From the NCBI GenBank assembly GCA_034111025.1, contig JAWUYB010000029.1, positions 1 to 28,352 on the forward strand: a stretch of DNA of 28,352 bases, written 5' to 3'. Below, one piece after another: positions 17,466-24,611 of this stretch. The DNA is from CAJXJP01 sp034111025 (GTDB lineage Bacteria; Patescibacteriota; Gracilibacteria; BD1-5; UBA6164). Each line of letters opens with the position of its first letter. Positions within the stretch are counted from its first letter, which is position 1. Position numbers and translations under genes: made by a program. The notes under the pieces were generated by a model that made no database searches, was not told the DNA's origin, and saw only the letters and a list, made by a program, of their open reading frames with translations.

Positions 17466-18380
17466 TTAATTTATGTCTTCACAAGATGGACAAGTATATA
17501 TAGAATTAGAATTATTTATAAATACGATACTCACAGGACTTATTTTAGGAGTATCTCTTGATCAGAGAAGTAATATAGCTAATGAATCTGCTTTTAATGT
17601 ATTCCTAAGATCCGCTTGTGTTATAGTTTTTATATTTCATTCTAGGCTTAGAGCAGTTCCACTATATGAATCCTGTAATTCATTTATAAATTTAAGACGT
17701 TTTCTTCTATCCCATTTAAGTTTAGATAAAGATCCAGAGTAAACTAATAACGTGTTAGCTCTAAAGTCCAAACCTCCATTAACTTCAAAAATACTACCAC
17801 TATAACTTGCTGGAAGATTATTTTTCATATTATAAATTAATTTATTATTTGATACTATATCTATCAGATTTATACTAGATAAATCACTAGCTATAATACT
17901 AGGAAGTGATAGTATATAGGTAGTAGAGAATGATTTAGATAATGCAATTATTCACTTATATGTTCACTGAATAAACGCAAAAGCAGTTCAATTCATTCCC
18001 TCTTGAATAGTAGCTAATAGATACTTATCTTTAGAGCTATTGAGAGAATAGGTATATTTATTATTTGTTAGTGGGTCATTTATTGAGTTTGATAATCATA
18101 TAGTTTTTCTTGGTTCTTCTCAAAATGTTCATTGATACCATACTGTAGTTCATAAGTATTTAACAGTTGTATAATTTGAAGGATCTGGGTATTCTCAGTT
18201 TAGAAGGGAAGATAATTCTAATTTTTGTACAATACTTTCTATATCTGATTGTCTTATACTATTTCTAGCATCACGAAGAAATCATTGAAGAGATATAAAG
18301 GCTATAGTCATCAAAATAGCTAACATTGTAATTACTATTATTAATTCAATTAAGGTGAAAGCTTTATTATGTTTCCTCAT
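17466..18380 (-). CDS. Type IV prepilin-like protein with N-terminal methylation motif
   Basis: 304 residues. The N-terminus M-R-K-H-N-K-A-F-T-L-I-E-L-I-I-V-I-T-M-L is a class III prepilin signal: a short basic leader, probable cleavage between Ala7 and Phe8, Glu at position 5 of the mature protein and a hydrophobic helix (8-30). The remainder is a soluble domain rich in Ser/Thr/Asn with a late C-P-S-C pair near the C-terminus. It is longer than major pilins (about 150), so a minor pilin or pseudopilin is more likely. It begins 10 bp after the DUF3494 gene on the same strand and is probably co-transcribed with it, suggesting the two act on the cell surface together. Confidence 0.85.
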
Positions 18381-18390
18381 ATTTTTTTAA

Positions 18391-19950
18391 TTAATTAGAT
18401 ACTATAAAATTACTAGTAGATATTAAGATAACCTTTCCGTCTTGAGATATGGTTAACTCTATAGTATATGATCAATTTTTTGAGACCGTAAAACTAGTTG
18501 AGAGTAGACCAACAGTTGTTATACTTCAATTTTCTCAAACATTGAAAATAGGTGGTATCGATCCAGGATAACCTGTAAACTCCCATAAATAATCATAAAT
18601 AGAGCTATTTAACCCATCTATATAAGCTGAGTAAGTAATAATAGTAGGAATAGAAATAATAGAGCTGGTAGATGTAGTAATCGTCCCTCCAAAAGCTAAG
18701 GCTCTTCAATTCAATTTTGTTCCAGCCCCTACTGTAATGGTACCAACACTAAAAATAGTTCATGAAAAATTTGCACCTGCACCAAGTGTCACAGCTCAAC
18801 CAGAAGGCCACCAAATATCACCAGCAGATGCACCATCTAGTAGTGTGATATTAACACCAGCTGTAACTGTTACGGCACCACCTATTCTAAAGACATATAT
18901 TCAAGCCCCTGTAAGAGTAATATCAGAAGTTATTGTAACAGCTCATCAAATACAATAAACACCAGGCTCATAGTCTCCAGATAATGCAAGTGCACCAGGA
19001 GTACTATATGTACAAGGCATACTCTGTAGTATAGATAAAGCTAAATACTGATCTGCACCTGCATCAGTATATGTATCATTTCCCATAATATAAGTTTCAT
19101 AGCTACTATTTGGATCCCCTGCAGGAGGAACTGTATAACCTATATCTCCATTAATAATGGCTGAAGAATCTCCATTTATATATGTATCAGCAAGAACTCC
19201 AAAGCTTTCTGCTGCTCAAAGACTTAATATTTGATTTGGATCATATGGAATTAAATATATCGGTGCTGTTATAGAGACACTTCCACCCGTAGTAACAGTT
19301 CAGCCAAATGCTAAGACTCTTCAAATCCATGATGTTGAAGCCCCTGCTGTAATAGTATTACTAAAAACATTTCACATAAAACTTGTGTTTGCACCAAGTG
19401 ATACAGCTCATTCAGGAGTCCACCAAACATCAGCAGCAGATGCATCACCTGTTAATGTGACACTAGAACTAGCTACAGTTGTAAGAGCTCCACTTGCTCT
19501 GAATACATATGTTCAAGCCCCGTTCAGAGTAATTCCAACTGCTCATATAGACATAGCTCATGTAATACAATAAACACCAGGAGTATAAACACCTAGATTT
19601 CAATGAGTAATATCTGTAGATAATACGACCGCACCAGCTATGAAGTTAAATGTACAATCCTGATCATTTAATGCAGCCAAAGCTATTTGTGCATCTGCGC
19701 CTGCGTTAGTATATGCAGTACTATCTACAGGTGTATTTTTATAGTGTGGAGTTACTCAAGGAGGAACTACATATCCGACATCTCCATTAATAACAGTCCC
19801 CACAGTTCCATTTGTATATGTATGACTAATAATTCCGAATGTTTCAGCCACACCAAGACTAGGTGATGCTGTAGGAGTAGTTGCTGTAGCTTTACTTATT
19901 AAAATTACTATTATGAGTATCAAAAACCACGCACTAACAAAATATTTCAT
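18391..19950 (-). CDS. Second secreted protein with two DUF3494 (ice-binding-like) domains
   Basis: 519 residues. Signal peptide M-K-Y-F-V-S-A-W-F-L-I-L-I-I-V-I-L-I-S (1-25). DUF3494 domain 1 (about 30-235): S-P-S-L-G-V-A-E-T-F-G-I, V-I-N-G-D-V-G-Y, L-N-D-Q-D-C-T-F, Y-T-P-G-V-Y-C-I, Y-V-F-R-A-S-G-A-L-T-T, V-W-W-T-P-E-G-A-V. Domain 2 (about 250-445): L-S-L-G-A-A-E-S-F-G-V-L, I-I-N-G-D-I-G-Y, Y-E-P-G-V-Y-C-I, Y-V-F-R-I-G-G-A-V, I-W-W-P-S-G-G-A. A beta-rich tail of about 70 residues ends V-S-N. It is a paralogue of the protein at 15189 with a different tail. Upstream of and probably co-transcribed with the prepilin gene. Confidence 0.87.
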
Positions 19951-20163
19951 AGATTTTTAAAACTGAAGTAATAAGATAATTAAATCCAATTAATATATTT
20001 AGTAAAATATAAATTCAAGCAACTGAATTCTTGTGTATAACTGGATATTTTTAAAATTATACAAAAATTATAGGTAAAATCAATTTTTTAGGATTAATAT
20101 AAAAATTGCAACTATTTGAAATGTACTTGATTCGGTGAAAGAAAACCAAGTATTTCTCTAGGA
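19951..20163. other. Intergenic region, possible untranslated transcript on plus strand
   Basis: No supported gene. It contains the presumed promoter area of the minus-strand DUF3494 gene (unresolved) and, toward the right, a small fold TACTT/AAGTA with an inner GGT/ACC hairpin (about 20124-20152). This lies directly before the plus-strand terminator at 20164, so a short plus-strand RNA may end there. No clear promoter for it. A frame open under UGA=Gly runs from ATG 20121 into the gene at 20298 but passes through the terminator. Confidence 0.35.
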
Positions 20164-20193
20164 GAGTCTGCAATTATATTGCAGACTCTTTTT
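20164..20193 (+). terminator. Strong intrinsic terminator without an obvious gene
   Basis: Perfect stem GAGTCTGCAAT/ATTGCAGACTC, 3-base loop and T5. The T tract is only on the plus strand, so it ends a plus-strand transcript starting after 19950. Confidence 0.75.
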
Positions 20194-20216
20194 ATTATTT
20201 TCCAATAATTGCGTTT
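20186..20216 (+). repeat. 31-bp dispersed repeat, copy 2
   Basis: Partner of 15015-15045 (29/31 identical), again beginning at the end of a terminator stem. Confidence 0.7.
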
Positions 20217-20232
20217 CATTTCTGAAATTGGG

Positions 20233-20260
20233 TTGACATAACTTTCACAGTAAGTAGTAG
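20233..20260 (+). promoter_or_regulatory. Promoter for the small gene at 20298
   Basis: Consensus TTGACA (20233-20238), 16 bp, weaker TAGTAG (20255-20260). Confidence 0.4.
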
Positions 20261-20297
20261 TTGTGATATCTCTAAATTTGAACAAAAAGGTTTTAAA

Positions 20298-20417
20298 ATG
20301 AAATCTTACTTAAAGAACGATCCATTTACAAGTACACCGTTGGTAACTATAAACTCAATGGGTAAAAATGTTAAACGAATTTATTTAGAAAAAAAAGCTG
20401 AAATATTCGGAAAATAA
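20298..20417 (+). CDS. Possible very small basic protein, 39 residues
   Basis: MKSYLKNDPFTSTPLVTINS continues with a basic helical end (K-N-V-K-R-I-Y-L-E-K-K-A-E-I-F-G-K). A purine-rich stretch (AAAAAGG) lies 8 bases before the ATG and a TTGACA promoter candidate 60 bp upstream. Not recognised. The frame is also open upstream to ATG 20121 if TGA is Gly, but that would cross a strong terminator, so the short start is preferred. It may be a real small protein like its neighbours at 20741 and 21042, or non-coding. Confidence 0.35.
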   Translation: MKSYLKNDPFTSTPLVTINSMGKNVKRIYLEKKAEIFGK

Positions 20418-20424
20418 ACATGCG

Positions 20425-20565
20425 ATGGATCAATACCAAGATGGCATTAAACAGGTTCGTGTTGATTACTTTCTCAGATCAGGAATAGTCATTATCATGA
20501 AGGTTATTAACCCTGGTTTTGGTCAACAAAAAATTTCACAAATTGAAAAACTAGCGTTTGCATAG
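20425..20565 (+). pseudogene. Possible remnant of ribulose-phosphate 3-epimerase
   Basis: A 46-residue frame contains V-D-Y-F-L-x-S-G-I-V-I-I-M-K-V-I-N-P-G-F-G-Q-Q-K then I-x-x-I-E-K-L. Ribulose-phosphate epimerases have D-x-V-L-I-M-x-V-N-P-G-F-G-G-Q-K-F followed by K-I-x-x-L, so the match covers the phosphate/active-site loop, with one extra Ile before NPGFG. Only this piece exists (the enzyme is about 220 residues). Its base composition looks less AT-rich than its neighbours, with GGC and CTC codons rare here. It could instead be a real small protein with a chance match. Confidence 0.35.
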
Positions 20566-20590
20566 TTTTTGCATTAAAAAAGGACAAAAT

Positions 20591-20620
20591 GAATCACTTA
20601 CTTTTAAGTGATTCTTTTTA
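20591..20620 (+). terminator. Intrinsic terminator
   Basis: Stem GAATCACTT/AAGTGATTC with a 6-base loop, followed by TTTTTATTTTT; ends the transcript from 20233. Confidence 0.8.
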
Positions 20621-20634
20621 TTTTTGATAAATAT

Positions 20635-20662
20635 TTGACTATTGTTTTATATTATGTAAACT
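20635..20662 (+). promoter_or_regulatory. Promoter for the small gene at 20741
   Basis: TTGACT (20635-20640), 16 bp, TAAACT (20657-20662). Just downstream, ACTCCTT (20661-20667) can pair with AAGGAGT (20703-20709), giving a folded leader of about 50 nt in front of the gene. Confidence 0.45.
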
Positions 20663-20740
20663 CCTTATTGTAAATCTGTTTTCAGACACACTTTTCATTG
20701 AAAAGGAGTCGGCAAATTTATAACAAAAAAGGAAAATAAA

Positions 20741-20899
20741 ATGCAAGAAGCTACTCATGTTAAAGCTCTTTTTTTACGTAGTCTAGGTATTAAAACATTA
20801 CGTCAACTAGAAGCGCACAAAGAATATACTAATGATACAGATGGTCCAAAATTTGGAAATCTTAAAATCTCAGATTCAACATTAGAACACTTTACATAA
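20741..20899 (+). CDS. Small protein of unknown function, 52 residues
   Basis: MQEATHVKALFLRSLGIKTL, then R-Q-L-E-A-H-K-E-Y-T-N-D-T-D-G-P-K-F-G-N-L-K-I-S-D-S-T-L-E-H, ending F-T. It has an A-rich ribosome site AAAAAAGGAAAAT, shared with the gene at 21042, its own promoter and its own terminator. No TGA codon, no membrane segment. Not recognised. The first 25 residues form a likely amphipathic helix with R-S-L-G-I-K-T-L-R-Q-L-E. Confidence 0.6.
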   Translation: MQEATHVKALFLRSLGIKTLRQLEAHKEYTNDTDGPKFGNLKISDSTLEHFT

Positions 20900-20917
20900 G
20901 TAATAAACTGTATCTAT

Positions 20918-20951
20918 AAAAAAATCAGCTTCCCTATGGAACTGATTTTTT
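20918..20951 (+). terminator. Intrinsic terminator
   Basis: Stem AAAAAATCAG-TTCC / GGAA-CTGATTTTTT with one bulged base and a CTAT loop, 19 bp past the stop codon. Confidence 0.8.
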
Positions 20952-20953
20952 AT

Positions 20954-20981
20954 TTGACTTAATATTAAATATCTTTATAAG
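20954..20981 (+). promoter_or_regulatory. Promoter for the gene at 21042
   Basis: TTGACT (20954-20959), 16 bp, TATAAG (20976-20981). Confidence 0.5.
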
Positions 20982-21041
20982 TAAAATACTTACTAAATAT
21001 AAATTGTTTAGTTTTGTACAACAACAAAAAAAGGAAAATTC

Positions 21042-21332
21042 ATGAAAAATAATTCTCTTACTAGCAAACAAAAAACATCGTTAAAACATTTTAGAAATTT
21101 TGATCTTGGTAAAATTGAAGATAATCATCATAAACTAACACCTCTTGATATTGCTAATTTAGAAAACACTAAATGGCATGAGTTTAGTTTATCTAACGAA
21201 GACTATGATAAAATCGTTGCGATTAAGAATGTCCTTCCTTCTATTAAACAATTACAACAAGAAAAATTAATTTCAGTTAACATTAGACATAAGCCAGAAG
21301 AAAAAAATGCCGAAGTTACAGAAGCATATTAA
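21042..21332 (+). CDS. Small protein of unknown function, 96 residues
   Basis: Charged, soluble, helical: starts MKNNSLTSKQKTSLKHFRNF, middle D-N-H-H-K-L-T-P-L-D-I-A-N-L-E-N-T-K-W-H-E-F-S-L-S, ends K-N-A-E-V-T-E-A-Y. No TGA codon, no signal peptide. Strong purine-rich ribosome site AAAAAAAGGAAAA, 5 bases before ATG, like the gene at 20741; own promoter and terminator. It directly precedes the CIRCE/dnaK promoter region but is transcriptionally separate. Not recognised. Confidence 0.75.
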   Translation: MKNNSLTSKQKTSLKHFRNFDLGKIEDNHHKLTPLDIANLENTKWHEFSLSNEDYDKIVAIKNVLPSIKQLQQEKLISVNIRHKPEEKNAEVTEAY

Positions 21333-21347
21333 TTATTTACATGTTTA

Positions 21348-21373
21348 AAAACCCGGATTATTCCGGGTTTTTT
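21348..21373 (+). terminator. Intrinsic terminator
   Basis: Stem AAAACCCGGA/TCCGGGTTTT with a TTAT loop and T run, 15 bp past the stop of the 96-residue gene. Confidence 0.9.
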
Positions 21374-21404
21374 ATTGCTTTAAAATTAGCAATAAAACAC
21401 AATA

Positions 21405-21431
21405 TTAGCACACAAACAACTTTTGTGCTAA
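21405..21431 (+). promoter_or_regulatory. CIRCE-like operator before dnaK
   Basis: TTAGCACAC-N9-TTGTGCTAA. The CIRCE consensus is TTAGCACTC-N9-GAGTGCTAA; the seven outer bases of each arm and the 9-bp spacer match exactly. It lies 7 bp before the -35 box of dnaK. Such sites are bound by the repressor HrcA, so heat-shock derepression of dnaK is expected; hrcA itself is not in the window. Confidence 0.8.
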
Positions 21432-21438
21432 TTTTCTT

Positions 21439-21466
21439 TTGACAGGAATAATTTTTTGAATAATAT
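21439..21466 (+). promoter_or_regulatory. dnaK promoter
   Basis: TTGACA (21439-21444), 16 bp, TAATAT (21461-21466); about 58 nt of leader before the ATG. Confidence 0.75.
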
Positions 21467-21530
21467 GTGTGCAAGTCATAAATTTATGACGATATAAAAA
21501 AAACAATTTAAATTATAATAATAAAATATT

Positions 21531-23438
21531 ATGTGAAAAATTATTGGTATCGATTTAGGTACAACAAATTCATGTGTAGCTTTTATGGAAGGTTGAGAAG
21601 CTAAAGTAATCGCTAATGCTGAAGGTAATAGAACTACTCCAAGTATTGTTGCTCATAAAGATGGTGCTGTTATTGTTGGTACTCCAGCAAAAAGACAAGC
21701 TATTACAAATCCTGCTGGAACTATATTCTCTGCTAAAAGATTTATTGGGAGAAAATTTGATGAAGTTGCTGAAGAAATCAAATCAGTTCCTTACGAAGTA
21801 GTAAAAGGATCAAACGGTGAAGCATTAATTAAATTTGATGGAAAAGACGTAAGACCAGAAGAAATTGGTGCTCACGTATTAATGAAAATCAAAGAAGATG
21901 CTGAAAAATTCTTAGGTCAAACTGTAACTGAAGCAGTAATCACTGTTCCTGCATACTTTAATGATGATCAAAGACAAGCTACAATCAATGCTGGTAAAAT
22001 TGCTGGACTTGAAGTAAAAAGAATCGTAAATGAACCTACTGCTGCTGCCTTATCATACGGTGCAGGTAAAGGTAAAAACGAAAAAATTGCTGTTTATGAT
22101 CTTGGTGGTGGTACATTTGATATCTCTATTCTAGAATTATCTGACGAAGGTACATTTGAAGTACTTTCTACAAATGGTGATACTCACCTTGGTGGTGATG
22201 ATTTTGATAAAGTAATCCTAGATTATATTATTGATGAATTCAAAAAAGAACAAGCTGTTGATTTAAGAAATGATCCAATGGCACTTCAAAGAGTAAGAGA
22301 TGAAGCTGAAAAAGCTAAAAAAGAACTTTCTTCAACTACTTCATATGATATTAACTTACCATATATAACTGTTGATTCAAGTGGTCCAAAAAACTTAATG
22401 ATGAGTATTTCAAGAACTAAATTTGAAGAATTAATCGGAGATTTAGTTGAAAGATCTCTAATTCCTTGTAAAAAAGTATTATCTGATGCTGGATTATCTG
22501 CAAGTGATTTAGATCAAATTTTATTAGTTGGTGGTTCTACAAGAGTTCCACTCGTTGCTTCTAAAGTTGAAGCTTTCTTCGGAAAAAAACCTAATGCTGG
22601 TATTAACCCAGATGAATCAGTAGCAATGGGTGCAGCAATTCAAGCAGGTATTATTGGTGGAGACGTTACTGATGTATTATTACTAGATGTTACTCCCTTA
22701 ACTCTTGGTATTGAAACTATGGGTGGAGTAAGAACTGCAATGATTACTAGAAATACTACTATTCCTGCTAATAAAAATGAAACATTCTCTACTGCTGTAG
22801 ACAATCAACCAAGTGTTGAAATACATGTACTTCAAGGTGAAAGAGAAATGGCTGCTGATAATAAACCTCTCGGGAGATTTATGTTAGACGGTATTGCTCC
22901 AGCTCCAAGAGGTGTACCTCAAATCGAAGTTCACTTTGATATAGATGCTAATGGTATTCTAAAAGTTACCGCTAAAGATAAAGGTACAGGGAAAGAACAA
23001 CATATCACAATTCAAGGATCTACTGGTATGGATGAAGCTGAAGTTGATGCACTTGTAAAAGAAGCAGAAGCTAAAAAAGAAGAAGATAAAAAGAAAAAAG
23101 ATCTAGTTGATTCTAGAAATCATGCTGACTCAGGAGTTGCTCAAGCTGAAAAAATGCTAGCAGACAATGCTGATAAAGTATCTGATGAAGATAAAATGGC
23201 TGTAAATGAAAAAATAGCTAAAGTAAAAGAAGTATTAGGAAATGCTGACGCTAGTAAAGATGAATTTGAAGCTGTAAATAAAGAACTTCAAGATACTATG
23301 ATGGAAGTTGGTCAAAAACTATACGCTCAACCAGGAGCTGAAGGAGCTGCCGAAGGTCAAGCAGAACAAAAAGCTGACGACGGTGTTCAAGATGCAGAAG
23401 TTGAAACTGATGAAGATGATAAAAAAACGAGAGTTTAA
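21531..23438 (+). CDS. dnaK: Chaperone DnaK (Hsp70)
   Basis: 635 residues, normal length. ATP-driven chaperone that works with DnaJ and GrpE. Nucleotide-binding domain: M-G-K-I-I-G-I-D-L-G-T-T-N-S-C-V (1-16), N-E-P-T-A-A-A-L near 168, Y-D-L-G-G-G-T-F-D-I-S near 190, G-G-D-D-F-D near 222, L-V-G-G-S-T-R-V-P near 333. Substrate domain: D-V-T-P-L-T-L-G-I-E-T-M-G-G near 390, then the helical lid (500-600) and an acidic tail. Only Gly2 and Gly22 are TGA, so a standard-code reading would start at an internal Met near residue 118. The TGA at codon 2 is the clearest single proof of UGA=Gly here. Single-gene unit: CIRCE, promoter, gene, terminator. grpE and dnaJ are not adjacent. Confidence 0.98.
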
Positions 23439-23457
23439 GAAATTAACTCAAACAAAC

Positions 23458-23491
23458 AAAAAGCACATTCTCAATTGAGAATGTGCTTTTT
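23458..23491 (+). terminator. dnaK terminator
   Basis: A perfect 28-bp palindrome, AAGCACATTCTCAA and its complement (23461-23488), with A and T runs, 20 bp past the dnaK stop. Confidence 0.92.
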
Positions 23492-23712
23492 AATATCATT
23501 ATACAAATAGTATATAAATATTAAATATAATACTATATATTGTATATTCTCATAAAATAAACAAGATATATCAGTTTTTAACATTAAAAAATATTAGTGT
23601 TTGAAAGAGAATAAAATTTATATATATTTATATTCAGAGGAAATATTTTATATAATGTTTATATACTTTTTGTATATATTATTTAACTGAAAACTATCAT
23701 GATTTTTCGCAC
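23492..23712. other. Very AT-rich intergenic stretch, no gene seen
   Basis: No frame, promoter pair or stem I can support. Repeated TATATA and TATTTA words dominate. It separates the dnaK terminator from the end of the candidate minus-strand RNA. Confidence 0.5.
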
Positions 23713-23812
23713 AAAAAAAAGATACTAAAATGATAAAAATCATCTTCGTATCGTAATCCATATAAATTCTCAGATGAGATATCTACATAACAAATTTCCG
23801 GGAAGAAATTAT
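23713..23812 (-). ncRNA. Candidate small RNA, about 100 nt
   Basis: Minus strand. A promoter with perfect TATAAT ends 7 nt before the presumed start near 23812. The transcript would fold into hairpin 1 (ATAATTTC against GAAATT and TTAT, 23786-23812), hairpin 2 (TCTCA/TGAGA, 23768-23779) and terminator hairpin 3 (GATAC-x4-ATGAT / ATCAT-x4-GTATC, 23721-23752), followed by T8 (23720-23713). No peptide of meaningful length is encoded. It does not resemble SRP RNA, 6S, tmRNA or RNase P motifs that I know. Lies antiparallel to and just before the Cys/His-rich protein and hemerythrin genes. Confidence 0.55.
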
Positions 23813-23818
23813 GTAGTG

Positions 23819-23846
23819 ATTATATGGTGAAGTTAAAATAATACAA
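23819..23846 (-). promoter_or_regulatory. Promoter of the candidate small RNA
   Basis: Minus strand TTGTAT (23846-23841), 16 bp, perfect TATAAT (23824-23819). Confidence 0.6.
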
Positions 23847-23871
23847 ATTTTAAAACCCTAATACCATATGC

Positions 23872-24087
23872 ATGTTTCAATATATAATAAATAGAAATCA
23901 TCAAATAGGATGAGAACACGAAGTGCATAAATTACATGCTTGCAATAATTTACCAGATTTAGAAAATCAGATTGATTTATGAAAATTTAATAATTGCACT
24001 GAAGCTATAAATTTTGCAAAACAAAAATATAAATGAAGTTTAATAGATGGCTGCAAACATTGCGTACCAAGATGTCATACTATCTAA
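23872..24087 (+). CDS. Small Cys/His-rich protein, 71 residues
   Basis: MFQYIINRNHQIGGEHEVHK at the start, then L-H-A-C-N-N-L-P-D-L-E-N-Q-I-D-L-G-K-F-N-N-C-T-E-A-I-N-F-A-K, and a C-terminal D-G-C-K-H-C-V-P-R-C-H. The pattern E-V-H-x-x-x-x-C-x-x-L-P, L-G-x-F-x-x-C-x-x-A and D-G-C-x-x-C-x-x-x-C-H resembles a widespread family of small bacterial proteins of unknown function that I recognise by pattern but cannot name. The Cys/His set could bind a metal or cluster. Three Gly are TGA. Its 3' end overlaps the open frame of the hemerythrin gene, suggesting the two are expressed together. Confidence 0.75.
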
Positions 24088-24107
24088 TAAATATTACTAT
24101 CAAAACA

Positions 24108-24488
24108 ATGCTCCTAGATAAATTAATACTCGTTGAACTGGATTCGATGAATGAAGTTCATCAGAAAGAGATAGAAATACTAGAAGATTTATATACTGTG
24201 ATTTTAAAGAGAAATATAACAGAAACAAACAGATTGTTTGAAGTCTTTTATTTCGACGTGAAGCAATATTTTGCTTGAGAGGAGGATAATATGAAGCAAT
24301 ATCACTTCCCTGCTATTATGAAGCATAAAATGGCACATATGAATACGCTTATGAAACTTACTCAAGTTAAAAAAGAATGGGAAGCTGAAAATAACTTTGA
24401 AATTTTACAAGATTATTTTGAAAATGAGTTTAGACCATGGCTAATAAGACATTTACAAAGTATGGATAGCGTAACAGTTAAATTTTAA
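24108..24488 (+). CDS. Hemerythrin-like protein with one altered iron ligand
   Basis: 126 residues from this start. Hemerythrin four-helix bundle carrying a di-iron site. Ligands visible: His18 (S-M-N-E-V-H-Q-K-E), Glu58 (F-A-G-E-E-D-N-M), His73 and His77 (K-H-K-M-A-H-M), His115 and Asp120 (W-L-I-R-H-L-Q-S-M-D). The ligand expected at 54 (H-F-x-x-E-E) is Tyr54 (Y-F-A-G-E-E). Gly57 is TGA, so the standard code splits the gene in two. The frame is open upstream to ATG 24072 and 24033, both overlapping the previous gene; 24108 fits family length, but no ribosome site decides. May bind O2 or sense redox or iron state. Follows the Cys/His-rich gene; terminator at 24508. Confidence 0.85.
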
Positions 24489-24507
24489 AAAGAAGCTTGA
24501 TGTGAAT

Positions 24508-24544
24508 AAAAAAGAATCAAATTAATAACTGATTCTTTTTTTTT
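24508..24544 (+). terminator. Terminator after the hemerythrin gene
   Basis: Stem AAAAAAGAATCA/TGATTCTTTTTT with a 10-base loop, long T run. Confidence 0.85.
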
Positions 24545-24549
24545 CACGT

Positions 24550-24577
24550 TTGACTATTTATATAAATAAATTATATT
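24550..24577 (+). promoter_or_regulatory. Promoter for the 24612-25306 genes
   Basis: TTGACT (24550-24555), 16 bp, TATATT (24572-24577), directly after the preceding terminator. Confidence 0.6.
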
Positions 24578-24611
24578 TAAATAACTTGAACTCAACTAAG
24601 GTAGAGTAGAA

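Noticed and set aside
18737..19573. Plus-strand frames opposite the second DUF3494 gene
   Set aside because: Antisense shadows; the sense strand has a signal peptide and two recognisable domains.
20121..20417. 98-codon frame under UGA=Gly
   Set aside because: Runs through a strong intrinsic terminator and a promoter; no ribosome site; open probably by chance.
20589..20630. 13-codon frame behind AAAAAAGG
   Set aside because: Lies entirely within a terminator hairpin.
23721..23821. Riboswitch on the plus strand for the 23872 gene
   Set aside because: The T8 run and the TATAAT box fit a minus-strand transcript; no plus-strand promoter found before it.
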